Shown: positions 52,071 to 60,676, counted from the first letter of the stretch. The stretch: 64,000 bases of DNA from Gaiellaceae bacterium (GCA_030446625.1 JAUJMY010000002.1:1-64000); one strand, 5' to 3'. The notes: a model not told the origin generated them from the letters alone. Made by a program: numbers and translations.

Positions 52071-54461
52071 TCAGCGGTGGAGGTGCGCCACCGTCGCGCC
52101 GTCGGCCGAGTCGCTCTCGCGGCGCTCGACGAGCGGGTGCCGGTCGAGCTCCTCGCGCACCGCCGCCCGGACCGCGCCCGTGCCGCGCCCGTGCACCACG
52201 CGCACCGTCGCGAGCCCGGCGAGCCCCGCCTCGTCGACGAACGCCCGCACCGCCTCGCGCGCCTCCTGCGCGCGCCGGCCGCGCACGTCGAGCTCGTCGC
52301 TGACGTCGCTGCGCGCGCCCGCGAGCAGGCGCACCGCCGGCGCGTCCTCCTCGCGAGCAGCCGGCGCCGCGTCCGGACGCAGGCGCGCGAGCGCGATCCG
52401 GACGCGCTGCCCGCCCGCACCGACGACCTCGGCCTCGTCGCCGTGCACCGCCGCGATCGTGCCCCGCACGCCCACGGCCGGCGCGACCACGGGGTCGCCG
52501 GCCGCAAGCGGACCCCGCACCGGCAGCGGTTCCTCGAGCGCGCGCAGCGCGCGCTCCGTCCGCTCCACGCGCGACGAGGCCGCACCTAGCAGCCGGTCCC
52601 GCTCCCGCTCCGCGCGTCCAGCGGCGGCAGGCGTTGCTCGCCGCACCTCGCGCTCACGCCGCCGCGCTAGCCGAATGTCCTCGCGCAGCGCCTGCAGCTC
52701 GGCTCGCGCCGCCGCGAGCTCTCGCTCTGCCTCCACGCGCGCGAGCTCCCGCTCCTGCGTCGCCGACGCGCGCACCTTCTCGATCTCCGCCTCGAGCAGC
52801 GCCTCCCGCTCGCGTGCGCGCTCGACCTCCCGTCGCGCCGCGCGGCGCTCCCGTTCCGCGGCCGCGAGCGCCTCCTGCGCCGCTCGCTCCGCGGCCTCGG
52901 CGTCGGCCAGCAGCTCCGCCACCCGCAGGCGCTCGGGTGCAACGCGAGCGCGCGCGTCCGCGACGATTTGCTCGTCGATCCCTAGCCGCTCCGCCGTCTC
53001 GAGCCCGAGCGACGTCCCCGGCCGGCCGAGCGCGACCCGGTACAGCGGCGCGTGCGTCTCAGGATCGAAAGCCGTGGCGGCGTTCGCGGAGCCCTCGGTC
53101 GCGCTCGCCCACTCCTTCAGCTCCGGGTAGTGCGTCGTGACGACCGTCAGTCGCGCCGTACGCGCCAGTCGCTCGAGCAGCGCCTGCGCGAGCGCCGCTC
53201 CCTCGACCGGATCCGTGCCCGACGCGAGCTCGTCGATCAGGACGAGCGAGCGCTCCGTCGCCGCGCCGAGGATCTCGATCAGGTTCGCGACGTGCCCGGA
53301 GAAGGTCGAGAGGCTCATCTCGATCGACTGCGGGTCGCCGATGTCGGCGAGCACGCGGTCGAAGATCGGCAGTGCGGCGGCGGCCGCAGGCGGACGCAGC
53401 CCCGACTGGTGAAGGAGCGCAGCGAGCCCGAGCGTCTTCAGCGCGACGGTCTTGCCGCCGGTGTTCGGCCCGCTGATCACGAGCACGCGCAGGCCGCCCA
53501 AATGAAGGTCGATCGGAACCGCCGTCTCCTGCTCGAGCAGCGGGTGGCGAGCCGCGAGCAGTCGGACCTCGCTGGAGACCTCGACGGGAGCTCCGCGCCA
53601 CTTCCGCGACACGGCGCCGCACGCGAGTGCGAGGTCGATCTGCGCCGCCGCCTCGACGAGCGCGGTCAGAGCGGCGGCGCGCCCGCCGACACCCGCGGAG
53701 AGCTCGCGCAGGATTCGCGCCGCCTCCTCCCGCTCGTCCGCGGCGGCCTCGGCGTGCCGATTGTTCAGCTCCACGACCTCGAACGGCTCGACGAACACGG
53801 TCTGGCCCGATCCCGAGGCGTCATGGACGATCCCTCGCACGCTGCGCCGCGCGCTCGCCTTCACCGCAAGCACGGGCCGTCCGCCGCGCTCGGCGACGAA
53901 GTCCTCCTGGAGATGGTCGCGGAGCCCCGGGCCACGCGCGAGCCGGCGGAGCGCTTCGGTCACGCGCTCCCGTCCCTGGCGGAGCTCGGCCCGCAGGCGG
54001 CGAAGGCGCGGCGAGGCGCTGTCGCGGAGGTCGGACCCGTCCTCCTCCACGCAGCGGCCGATCTCGTCGGCGAGCGGCGCGAGCGAGGCATCGATCTGCG
54101 CGGCGATGTCCGAGAGCAGCGGCGCCGCCTCCTGCTGCTCGACGAGCGCCGCGCGGGCGCGAAGCGCTCCCGCAGTCGTGGACGCGACCTTGGCGAGCGC
54201 GTCGGCGCCGAGGACGCCGCCACGTACCGCGTGCGCCGCAGGCGCGCGGACGTCGTGGATGCCGTGCAGCGGCGGCTCCTCTGCCGCGTCGAGGAGGGCG
54301 ATAGCCTCGGCTGCGAGCGCCTGGCGCCGGCCCACCTCGCACGGGTCGCTCGAGGGGACGAGGCCGCGCGCAAGCTCCGCGCCGTATGCCGTCTCCGCCG
54401 CGGCCGCGAGGCGCTCGCGGATCGCCGGGAACTCCAGCAGCGCGAGCGAGTTCGCGTCCAC
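52071..54461 (-). CDS. mutS2: MutS2, ATPase with Smr domain
   Basis: 796 residues. The MutS-type ATPase has Walker A SGPNTGGKTVALK (about 328-335 for the P-loop) and the Walker B/signature VLIDELASGTDPVEGAALA; a long Glu/Arg-rich coiled coil (about 515-640) and a KOW-like region lead to the C-terminal Smr domain with DELDVRGRRAQEA and VHGRGTGAVR. It lacks the mismatch-recognition domain of MutS1. In Bacillus subtilis MutS2 senses collided ribosomes and splits them. GTG start six bases after TACACT. Confidence 0.96.
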   Translation of the reverse strand: MDANSLALLEFPAIRERLAAAAETAYGAELARGLVPSSDPCEVGRRQALAAEAIALLDAAEEPPLHGIHDVRAPAAHAVRGGVLGADALAKVASTTAGALRARAALVEQQEAAPLLSDIAAQIDASLAPLADEIGRCVEEDGSDLRDSASPRLRRLRAELRQGRERVTEALRRLARGPGLRDHLQEDFVAERGGRPVLAVKASARRSVRGIVHDASGSGQTVFVEPFEVVELNNRHAEAAADEREEAARILRELSAGVGGRAAALTALVEAAAQIDLALACGAVSRKWRGAPVEVSSEVRLLAARHPLLEQETAVPIDLHLGGLRVLVISGPNTGGKTVALKTLGLAALLHQSGLRPPAAAAALPIFDRVLADIGDPQSIEMSLSTFSGHVANLIEILGAATERSLVLIDELASGTDPVEGAALAQALLERLARTARLTVVTTHYPELKEWASATEGSANAATAFDPETHAPLYRVALGRPGTSLGLETAERLGIDEQIVADARARVAPERLRVAELLADAEAAERAAQEALAAAERERRAARREVERAREREALLEAEIEKVRASATQERELARVEAERELAAARAELQALREDIRLARRREREVRRATPAAAGRAERERDRLLGAASSRVERTERALRALEEPLPVRGPLAAGDPVVAPAVGVRGTIAAVHGDEAEVVGAGGQRVRIALARLRPDAAPAAREEDAPAVRLLAGARSDVSDELDVRGRRAQEAREAVRAFVDEAGLAGLATVRVVHGRGTGAVRAAVREELDRHPLVERRESDSADGATVAHLHR

Positions 54462-54467
54462 GCGCCG

Positions 54468-54473
54468 AGTGTA
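54468..54473 (-). promoter_or_regulatory. Candidate -10 box of mutS2 (leaderless)
   Basis: TACACT on the minus strand, six bases (CGGCGC), then GTG: the same hexamer and spacing as at the DAHP synthase gene. The subtilase terminator ends two bases upstream, so no ordinary -35 is available. Confidence 0.5.
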
Positions 54474-54475
54474 CG

Positions 54476-54507
54476 AGCGGAGGGAGCCGCGTTCGGCTCC
54501 CTCCGCT
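54476..54507 (-). terminator. Hairpin terminator of the subtilase gene
   Basis: Perfect 14-base-pair stem (AGCGGAGGGAGCCG paired with CGGCTCCCTCCGCT), CGTT loop, 32 bases past the subtilase stop. No U-tract. Confidence 0.72.
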
Positions 54508-54538
54508 GACCTGCCGATCGGCGCGCTCGCGCCGCGGG

Positions 54539-56110
54539 CTACGGCGTCGCCGCGACTGCCTTCTGCGCGTTCACGCGCCCGTATCCGTACTGCGGATCCC
54601 AGCCGGGCGCACCGACGTCGTCCGAGCTCGCGCGCAGGATCTCCCGTACGCGCTCAGGCGAGAGCGTCGGGTTCTTGCCGACGACGAGCGTCGCGACGCC
54701 CGCCGCGTGGGGCGACGCCATCGACGTGCCGCTCAGAGACGCCTGGTCGCCGGACACGTTCAGCAGCGTCGTCGTGGTCGTGCCCGAGTCGATCTCGTTC
54801 TTCAGGTAGAGCCCCTCGTCGAGCGAGATCGAGACGACCGGAATCCACGCCGCGCCGCTCGGGCTCGTCGCGGTGCCGAGCGTGCCGTTGAAGTTGCCCG
54901 GCTGGTTGTTGTGGATGATCGCCGCCGCGCAGCCGGCCTTCATCGCGTTCGCCGTCTTCTGCGCGAACGTGATCCCGCCGCGCGTGATCAGCGCCGTCTT
55001 GCCGGTGCACTCGACGCCGGCGAACTCGGCCTCCGTGCCGAGGCCCGCGTAGATCGTCGTCGCGGTGAGCCCGCTCTTCTTCGTCATGCCCGCGTACTGC
55101 ATCGCGATCGCGTCGAGGCCGCGGCCGCCGTCGCTGTCCACGTGCAGATCGGTCCGCTGGCCGAGCCCGACGAGGTACGACGCGAAGTTGGCGACGCCCG
55201 GCGCCGTCAGCTCCTGATCGGTCCCGTAGCTGGAGAAGCTCGCCAACTGGTCCTCGTCGTCGGTCGCGCCGACGGCGACCACGGACTCGTACCCGGCCGG
55301 ATACGAGACGACCGGCTCGCTCGCGTTCCCGGACGCCGCGATGAGGACGATCCCGCGGTCGTACGCGGCCTGCATCGCTGCCTCCTCGGCCGCGCTGGGG
55401 ATCGGAACGGTGACCGCGCCGCCGACGGTGCAGCAGCCGAAGGACATGTTGACGACCTGCATGCCGTTGTCGATCGCCCACTCGAGACCCTTCAGCTCGC
55501 GCGCCTTGGTCGCGCCCTTGCCGGCGCAGTCGAAGAAGCGCATCGCGTAGAGCGATGCCTTCGGCGCGACGCCAACCGTGCCCTGGCCGTTGTCGCGCGC
55601 GCCGACGATGCCGGCGACGTGCGTGCCGTGGCCGAGGCAGTCGTCGAGGCCGTTCCCGTCGCCGATCAGGTCGACTCCGCCCGCAACCTCGAGATCCGGA
55701 TGGTCGAGGTCGATGCCGCTGTCGAAGATGCCGACCTTGACGCCCGCGCCGCGGTAGCCGAGCGCCCACGCCTGCGGAGCCTGGACTTTCGTGATCCCGT
55801 AGTCGGTGATCTGCTTGCCGTGCCCCAGCAGGTAGAGCTCGTCGTCGTTCTCGACGTACGCCACGTTGGCCTGCTCGCTCAGCGTCGAGATCTGGTCCTC
55901 GGGCAGCGTCGCCGCGAAGACGGGGATGTACTTGTAGCGGTACGTGACCTCGCCGCCGAGGCTCTCGACGAGCGACGCCTCGGCCGCTCCGGGCGTCGAC
56001 TCGAAGCCGACGAGAACGCTCTTCCGACCATCGGACGCCTCGCCCGTCGCGGCGCCCGAACCTGCGAGCGCGAGCAAGGCGAGGACGAGGAGAAGCAACC
56101 GACCGCGCAT
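54539..56110 (-). CDS. Secreted subtilisin-like serine protease with inserted PA domain
   Basis: 523 residues. GGAGG lies five bases before the ATG at 56110, which fixes the start. Signal peptide (RLLLLVLALLALAGSGAATG), inhibitor-I9-like propeptide (about 28-100), then the S8 catalytic triad: VGIFDSGIDLDHPDL, GHGTHVAGIVG and GTSMASPHAAGVATL. The oxyanion Asn is in LIAASGNASEP. Between Asn and Ser, about residues 330-450, a protease-associated domain is inserted (AEFAGVECTGKTALITRGG). Probably degrades or processes extracellular protein; divergent from another secreted protein. Confidence 0.94.
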   Translation of the reverse strand: MRGRLLLLVLALLALAGSGAATGEASDGRKSVLVGFESTPGAAEASLVESLGGEVTYRYKYIPVFAATLPEDQISTLSEQANVAYVENDDELYLLGHGKQITDYGITKVQAPQAWALGYRGAGVKVGIFDSGIDLDHPDLEVAGGVDLIGDGNGLDDCLGHGTHVAGIVGARDNGQGTVGVAPKASLYAMRFFDCAGKGATKARELKGLEWAIDNGMQVVNMSFGCCTVGGAVTVPIPSAAEEAAMQAAYDRGIVLIAASGNASEPVVSYPAGYESVVAVGATDDEDQLASFSSYGTDQELTAPGVANFASYLVGLGQRTDLHVDSDGGRGLDAIAMQYAGMTKKSGLTATTIYAGLGTEAEFAGVECTGKTALITRGGITFAQKTANAMKAGCAAAIIHNNQPGNFNGTLGTATSPSGAAWIPVVSISLDEGLYLKNEIDSGTTTTTLLNVSGDQASLSGTSMASPHAAGVATLVVGKNPTLSPERVREILRASSDDVGAPGWDPQYGYGRVNAQKAVAATP

Positions 56111-56390
56111 CCAAACCTCCAGTGAGAAGTCATTCCGCTTGGAGTCCCAGGCGGTATTCACCCGCATACCTTTGCAGAGTCGATGGCCGGATTACCAACT
56201 CAATCGCATGTGAAACTTGACTGACGATTCAATCGCGTAGATTCGGCGTAGGATTCGTCCCGAAAGAACAGGAAGAAGCAGATCCGCCGCAGCGCCAATC
56301 GCGTTTGACTCTCCCGTCGCTGCGGGTATCTTCGGCCCCGCCGCCGCGCACGACGACGGCGCCACCCGCCGACACGACTTGGGAGGGCCA
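56111..56390. promoter_or_regulatory. 280-base divergent control region between two secreted-protein genes
   Basis: Less GC-rich than its surroundings, especially 56115-56290. A plus-strand TTGACT (56217-56222) with TAGATT 15 bases later (56238-56243) and a TATCTT near 56325 are weak promoter candidates. Both flanking genes have strong Shine-Dalgarno sequences, so their messages have real leaders. No gene is supported here. Confidence 0.4.
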
Positions 56391-58235
56391 GTGAAGCTCC
56401 GCATCACCACGACTCTCGCGCTGCTCGCGGTTCTCGCCGTTGCCGGCGGCGCGGCCGCGCACGACCTCGATCATCCGGCTCCGGCCTTCGTGCCCACAGC
56501 CCCGCCCTCGTCCGCGTTCCTCGCGAGCCCCGCGGGAGCGTGGGAGCTGCTGGCCACGATCCCGACCGGGAATCCGCAGACGGATCTCGACTTCTTCACG
56601 CAGAACGGTGAGACCTATGCGTCCGTCGGCACGCTCGCGGCGGGTGCGAACGCGGGTGGGCAGACGATCATCCGGCTGACGCGGAACGGCGACGTCACGC
56701 CGCAGACGCCGCAGTTCGTCGCCAGCCACCCATCCGCCTCGTGCATCAGCGACCTGAGCGCCGCGCTCGGACTCCAGCACGACGCCGAGGCGACGCCGAA
56801 GGGGAACGTGCTGCTGAACACGACCTTCCCGAAGGGCGTGGCCGCGCAGGGCGACGCGCAGCTGATCCTGGACGCGACCGACAACGAAGGCCGCTGCCAC
56901 GACGCCGCGACGTCGGGCGTGAGCCCGTCAGACGCTCAGGGCGGTGTCGAGATCGTCGACGTGACGAACGTCGCGTACCCGAAGGAGATCGGGCTGACCA
57001 GCCACATCGGCGAGTCGCACACCGTGAACGTCGATCCGAAGCGGCCGCACATCGCCTTCGCCGTCACCTCGGACTCCGTCGGCGTGAGCTGCAACGCCGA
57101 CGACACGTCGTGCACGCGCGCGAACGAGAACCCCAGCAGCTCTCAGCGCTTCAACCTCGACGGCTTCGAGCTCATCGACCTCTCGTCGTGCATGAACTTC
57201 GCGCCGCTGACGACCCTCCCCGTCAAGCGCCTGGTCTGCCGGCCGCAGGTCTACCGCTACCGCTACCCGAGCCCGCTCATCGCGCTCGGTCACACCGCTG
57301 ACGCCCTCGCGGCATGTCACGAGCTCGAGATCTACCCGAACGACACGCTGACGTGCGCGAGCATCAACGCGACGCTCCTCTTCGACGTGAGCGGCGCGTT
57401 CGACGACAACGGAACACCGGACGTCTACACCGACGACAAGCCGCGAGGCACACCGCTTCCCTGCGGCCTCCGCGAGAGCTCGTCGCCGGAGCTCTACGGT
57501 ACGGGCGCCATGGTCACCGACTGCGTCGTCGGTGCGGGTGGCCAGGCTCTGACGGTCCCGGGCTGGCTCGCGATCGGCGCGCCGTCGCTCGAGGGCGTGA
57601 GGCACGTCGGCACCGCGTTCCACCAGGGTCGCGGCGGCCCCCATCCTGCGACCGAGGACGTGGACGTGAGCCACGAGGCGGAGCTGACCGGTTCGCGCCG
57701 GTTCATCCTCGCGACGGACGAGCGCGGCGGCGGCGTGACGCCGCCCGGCGCGACGTGCAGTCCCGGCGTCGACAACACGAGCGGCAACGGCGGGATTCAC
57801 GCCTACCGCGTCGACCGGCTCCAGACGACGTCGCCGAGCACCGCCGAACAGGCCTGGACGTCGTACGCGAGGACCTCGAGCGGCGGGAAGGCGATCTACC
57901 GCGCGCCGATCCACACCGGCCCGCAGGTCGACCTCTGCACCTCGCACGTCTTCCAGCAGATCCCGGGCCAGAACCGGATCTTCATGGGCTGGTACTCGCA
58001 AGGGACGCAGGTCGTCGACTTCGTCGAGGGCAAGAAGGGAACGATCGACTTCAAGGAGACCGGCTACTTCATCCCGGCGAACGCGAACCAGTGGGTCTCC
58101 GCGGTGTTCAAGATGCAGAAGAACCGCGACGGGACGTACACCTACTGGGGGGCCACCGGCGACTTCAACCTCGGCACCGTCGGGCGGAATGCGATCGACG
58201 TGTGGAAGGTGAGGCTGCCCGCTCCGCCCCGGTAG
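56391..58235 (+). CDS. Secreted LVIVD-repeat protein (beta-propeller-like)
   Basis: 614 residues; GGGAGGG precedes the GTG at 56391. A signal peptide (TTLALLAVLAVAGGAAAHD) is followed by beta-strand-rich repeats with LVIVD-like motifs: GGVEIVDVTNVAYPKEIGL, FNLDGFELIDLSS, and TQVVDFVEGKKGTIDFKETG near the end. Eight or more Cys suggest disulfides. Blocks VSHEAELTGSRRFILATDE and GTYTYWGATGDFN recur in this family. Function unknown; such proteins are extracellular. Confidence 0.8.
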   Translation: MKLRITTTLALLAVLAVAGGAAAHDLDHPAPAFVPTAPPSSAFLASPAGAWELLATIPTGNPQTDLDFFTQNGETYASVGTLAAGANAGGQTIIRLTRNGDVTPQTPQFVASHPSASCISDLSAALGLQHDAEATPKGNVLLNTTFPKGVAAQGDAQLILDATDNEGRCHDAATSGVSPSDAQGGVEIVDVTNVAYPKEIGLTSHIGESHTVNVDPKRPHIAFAVTSDSVGVSCNADDTSCTRANENPSSSQRFNLDGFELIDLSSCMNFAPLTTLPVKRLVCRPQVYRYRYPSPLIALGHTADALAACHELEIYPNDTLTCASINATLLFDVSGAFDDNGTPDVYTDDKPRGTPLPCGLRESSSPELYGTGAMVTDCVVGAGGQALTVPGWLAIGAPSLEGVRHVGTAFHQGRGGPHPATEDVDVSHEAELTGSRRFILATDERGGGVTPPGATCSPGVDNTSGNGGIHAYRVDRLQTTSPSTAEQAWTSYARTSSGGKAIYRAPIHTGPQVDLCTSHVFQQIPGQNRIFMGWYSQGTQVVDFVEGKKGTIDFKETGYFIPANANQWVSAVFKMQKNRDGTYTYWGATGDFNLGTVGRNAIDVWKVRLPAPPR

Positions 58236-58252
58236 GCCCGTTGCACTGACGC

Positions 58253-58281
58253 GAGGAGGCCCGCGTTGCGCGGGCCTCCTC
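58253..58281 (+). terminator. Hairpin terminator after the LVIVD gene
   Basis: Perfect 13-base-pair stem (GAGGAGGCCCGCG paired with CGCGGGCCTCCTC) with a TTG loop, 17 bases past the stop. Confidence 0.75.
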
Positions 58282-58336
58282 CTCGTTGCCAGGGGCCAAG
58301 TTTGCCGCTCGCGCGAGCCCGTTCGCCCACGCGTCG

Positions 58337-58732
58337 CTACGCCCGCAGCTCGACGAACCCCGCCGCGGCGAAGTCGCCGTCGAACGAGAGCGCGTCGCGT
58401 ATGCCGAGCTTCCGCATCAGCGCAAAGCTCGTCGCATCGACGAAGGAGTACTCGCGCTCGTCGTGGCGGCGCAGCCACGCGAGGCTCTCTTCCTCGAGCG
58501 CCTCACTCACCCGTGCGACCTCGAGGCGCCGACTCGCGAGCAGCATGTCGAGGAACGCGACGGCAGAGCCGTGGCCGGCGCGGCGGCGGAGGAAGGTCCA
58601 GGTCTCGCCACGAACGTAGTTCGTAGTGACGAGGCGGGCGTCTGCACCCTGCAGCAGCGAGACGGCCTCGCCGTGGTGCGCGTCGCTCTTCATCCGCGCC
58701 GCAACCCAGCACGAGCTGTCGACGAAGATCAA
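58337..58732 (-). CDS. vapC: PIN-domain toxin of a VapBC module
   Basis: 131-residue PIN-domain ribonuclease. Acidic active-site residues are in FVDSSCWVAA (Asp5), YVRGETWTFLRRR (Glu), and YSFVDATSFALMRKLG (Asp), with a last acidic block in ALSFDGDF. Toxins of this type cleave tRNA or rRNA when the antitoxin is lost; the target is unknown. It overlaps the antitoxin gene by four bases. Confidence 0.9.
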   Translation of the reverse strand: MIFVDSSCWVAARMKSDAHHGEAVSLLQGADARLVTTNYVRGETWTFLRRRAGHGSAVAFLDMLLASRRLEVARVSEALEEESLAWLRRHDEREYSFVDATSFALMRKLGIRDALSFDGDFAAAGFVELRA

Positions 58733-58953
58733 CGCGGGTAGACGACGTCGTCGACGCTGATGGACGCGTCCACGTCACCGTCGTCGCCGCCGATCCAGTC
58801 CCAGAGAGCGTCTTCCTCGATCGGCGGGAGCGGGTTCGTCCGCTCGGCCACCCAACGACGCACGAGAGCGGCCTTCGACACGCCCTGCTTCCGCGCCTCG
58901 ACACCGAGTGCCGCGTCGAGGTCGGGCTCGATCGAGATCTGAAGACGTTTCAT
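58729..58953 (-). CDS. vapB: Ribbon-helix-helix antitoxin of the VapBC module
   Basis: 74 residues from the ATG at 58953. The N-terminal RLQISIEPDLDAALGVEARK and the helix VSKAALVRRWVAERT form an RHH DNA-binding domain; the acidic C-terminal tail (EEDALWDWIGGDDGDVD) should neutralise the toxin. The ATG follows TAACTT by seven bases and a long inverted repeat by 11 bases, which fits autoregulation. Confidence 0.88.
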   Translation of the reverse strand: MKRLQISIEPDLDAALGVEARKQGVSKAALVRRWVAERTNPLPPIEEDALWDWIGGDDGDVDASISVDDVVYPR

Positions 58954-58960
58954 CCGCGCC

Positions 58961-58989
58961 AAGTTACATCACTTTACGTTTGTGATGTA
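58961..58989 (-). promoter_or_regulatory. vapBC promoter and inverted-repeat operator
   Basis: TACATCAC-N9-GTGATGTA (58965-58989), a perfect 8-base inverted repeat. On the minus strand its end merges with the -10 candidate TAACTT (58966-58961), seven bases before the vapB ATG. Binding of VapB(C) here would block its own promoter. Confidence 0.6.
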
Positions 58990-59013
58990 GTGCCCGCAAG
59001 AGCCGGTGCCGCT

Positions 59014-59637
59014 TCAGGACGCGGTCGCGCGCCGCTCCCAACGCTCGTCCCAGCTCTCCAGGGTCAGGCCTGAGACCATCGCGCGACGCAACAACCGTCC
59101 GTCGCGGCCGCGGCCGAGCACGTGCACGCGCAGCGCGTCCTCGCCGAGCGTCAGCTCGACGGCGCGAGTCTCCGCCGAGAGCGTGAGCGTCTCGCGCACG
59201 ACGTAGTCGCGCGAGCGAGTAGCGCGCTCACTCACGCGCACCTCCCACGTTGCGACGCGCGCCTCCTCGCCCCACGTGAGCGCGAGGCCGCTCGCGCGTG
59301 CCTCCGGCCGCACGTCCATGTTGCCGGTGATCGTCGGGCGCGTGCGCAGCGCCCCATGGCGGGGCGCCGGCGCGACCGGCGCGCGCGGCGGGGCCGGCTG
59401 GCGCGACACGCGTCGCCGCGCGCGATGCACCGACACGACGCGCGCGAGCTGCTCGAGCGCGTCGTGCTCGGCGTGTGTGACGGCCGACGCGGCTCCGCGG
59501 GCGCGAGCACGGTCCGCGGCAGCACGTATCCGCGCCTCCGCTCCTACCGCCGCAGGGTCGCGCCGAGCCGCGACGTCCGCGCGTACCTCGGCGACGATCG
59601 CCGCGAGAGCGCGACGCAGGTCGTCGAGGTCGGACAT
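59014..59637 (-). CDS. Conserved hypothetical protein with fibronectin-III-like C-terminus
   Basis: 207 residues, no signal peptide. The N-terminal half is an Ala/Arg-rich helix (LDDLRRALAAIVAEVRADVA, then RIRAAADRARARG); residues about 110-190 look like a single beta-sandwich: GLALTWGEEARVATWEVRVS then DYVVRETLTLSAETRAVEL. Function unknown. ATG seven bases after TACGCT. Confidence 0.6.
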   Translation of the reverse strand: MSDLDDLRRALAAIVAEVRADVAARRDPAAVGAEARIRAAADRARARGAASAVTHAEHDALEQLARVVSVHRARRRVSRQPAPPRAPVAPAPRHGALRTRPTITGNMDVRPEARASGLALTWGEEARVATWEVRVSERATRSRDYVVRETLTLSAETRAVELTLGEDALRVHVLGRGRDGRLLRRAMVSGLTLESWDERWERRATAS

Positions 59638-59644
59638 CGGCGCG

Positions 59645-59650
59645 AGCGTA
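59645..59650 (-). promoter_or_regulatory. Candidate -10 box of the 59014-59637 gene (leaderless)
   Basis: TACGCT on the minus strand, seven bases (CGCGCCG), then ATG. Confidence 0.42.
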
Positions 59651-59734
59651 GCCCGCGCACCGTCCGGCAGCAGGAACGTCCGGACGGGGCCGATAGTGTC
59701 GCCGCTCTGTCTGCGACCAGAGAGGTGGCCCTTG

Positions 59735-60358
59735 ATGCTCCCGTCCTTCAGCACTCGTACGAGCGGCACGCTGCTCGCGTTCGCCGGCGTCGTCGGTGCG
59801 GTCGCGCTCGTGCTGACCGAAGCCGTGAGCGACGACCTGTTCTTCGCGATGGCCGGATTGGGCCTCCTCGCGCTTCTCGGCCTCCCCGCCGTCCGCGCCG
59901 TCGACCGCGCGATGCCGACGCGCATCGGCGTCGGCTTGGCCGTTGCGGGGCTCGCGATCCTGACGGGGATCCTCGTCCTCGTCGGTCTCGCCGTCGCGCT
60001 GACGGACTTCGATCCCGACGAAGCGGGCTGGGCGTTCGCGATTCTGCTGATCGGCTTTGGCGCCACGATCGTGGGGCTGTTCGTCCTCGGCGTGTCGATC
60101 CTCGTCGGTCGCTCGCTGCCGCGTGCGATCGGCGCGCTGCTTGCATTCGCCCTGCCGGCAGGCTTGCTGATCGACGTCGCGACGGGCGCGATCGACGACG
60201 AGGAGGCGACGGCGTACGGCTTCTGGGTCGCGATCGGCGGGCTCTCGCTCGGCCTGCTGCTGCTCGGGCTCGCGCTCCGCTCGCGCGAGGCAGGCGGCGC
60301 GCGTGAGCTCGACGCGTCCGGCGCGGAGCACCACGCGCAGAGCACGACGGCTCCATGA
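59735..60358 (+). CDS. Integral membrane protein of unknown function
   Basis: 207 residues with about six membrane segments (LLAFAGVVGAVALVLTEAV; LFFAMAGLGLLALLGLPAV; GVGLAVAGLAILTGILVLV; AFAILLIGFGATIVGLFVL; ALLAFALPAGLLIDVA; WVAIGGLSLGLLLLGLAL). AGAGGTGG about eight bases before the ATG is a reasonable ribosome-binding site. No family recognised and no catalytic motif. Confidence 0.65.
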   Translation: MLPSFSTRTSGTLLAFAGVVGAVALVLTEAVSDDLFFAMAGLGLLALLGLPAVRAVDRAMPTRIGVGLAVAGLAILTGILVLVGLAVALTDFDPDEAGWAFAILLIGFGATIVGLFVLGVSILVGRSLPRAIGALLAFALPAGLLIDVATGAIDDEEATAYGFWVAIGGLSLGLLLLGLALRSREAGGARELDASGAEHHAQSTTAP

Positions 60359-60402
60359 CGCGCGCGAACGCAGCTTGCAAGCGCACCGCCAGACGCCTTG
60401 CG

Positions 60403-60408
60403 TATACT
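60403..60408 (+). promoter_or_regulatory. Candidate -10 box of the RHH antitoxin gene (leaderless)
   Basis: TATACT, seven bases (GCCGCGT), then GTG at 60416. The best -10 match in the window; no Shine-Dalgarno sits between it and the start. Confidence 0.5.
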
Positions 60409-60415
60409 GCCGCGT

Positions 60416-60676
60416 GTGACGATTCAGGTACCAGTTCGTCTGACAGAAGCGGACGCGGCGGCTTTGGACGAGGCGGTCGCGGCCGGACGCTTCAAGAGCC
60501 GCAGCGATGCGCTTCGCGCGGGACTCGCGCACGTGCTGAACGAGGCGCGGGAGCGCGCGATCGACGATGCGTACCGCCGCGGGTACGCGGAGCAGCCACA
60601 GCCTGAGTGGGTCGCGGAGGTCGGCTTCGCCGGCCTGGCTGCATTCGACCGCGCGGAGGGCGGAGAGCCGCTCTGA
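60416..60676 (+). CDS. Ribbon-helix-helix antitoxin (MazE-like partner)
   Basis: 86 residues from the GTG at 60416: TIQVPVRLTEADAAALDEAV and SRSDALRAGLAHVLNEARE make an RHH domain; the C-terminal tail (PEWVAEVGFAGLAAFDRAEG) should wrap the toxin. The stop overlaps the toxin's probable CTG start by three bases (CTGA), the usual antitoxin-toxin coupling. Confidence 0.82.
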   Translation: MTIQVPVRLTEADAAALDEAVAAGRFKSRSDALRAGLAHVLNEARERAIDDAYRRGYAEQPQPEWVAEVGFAGLAAFDRAEGGEPL

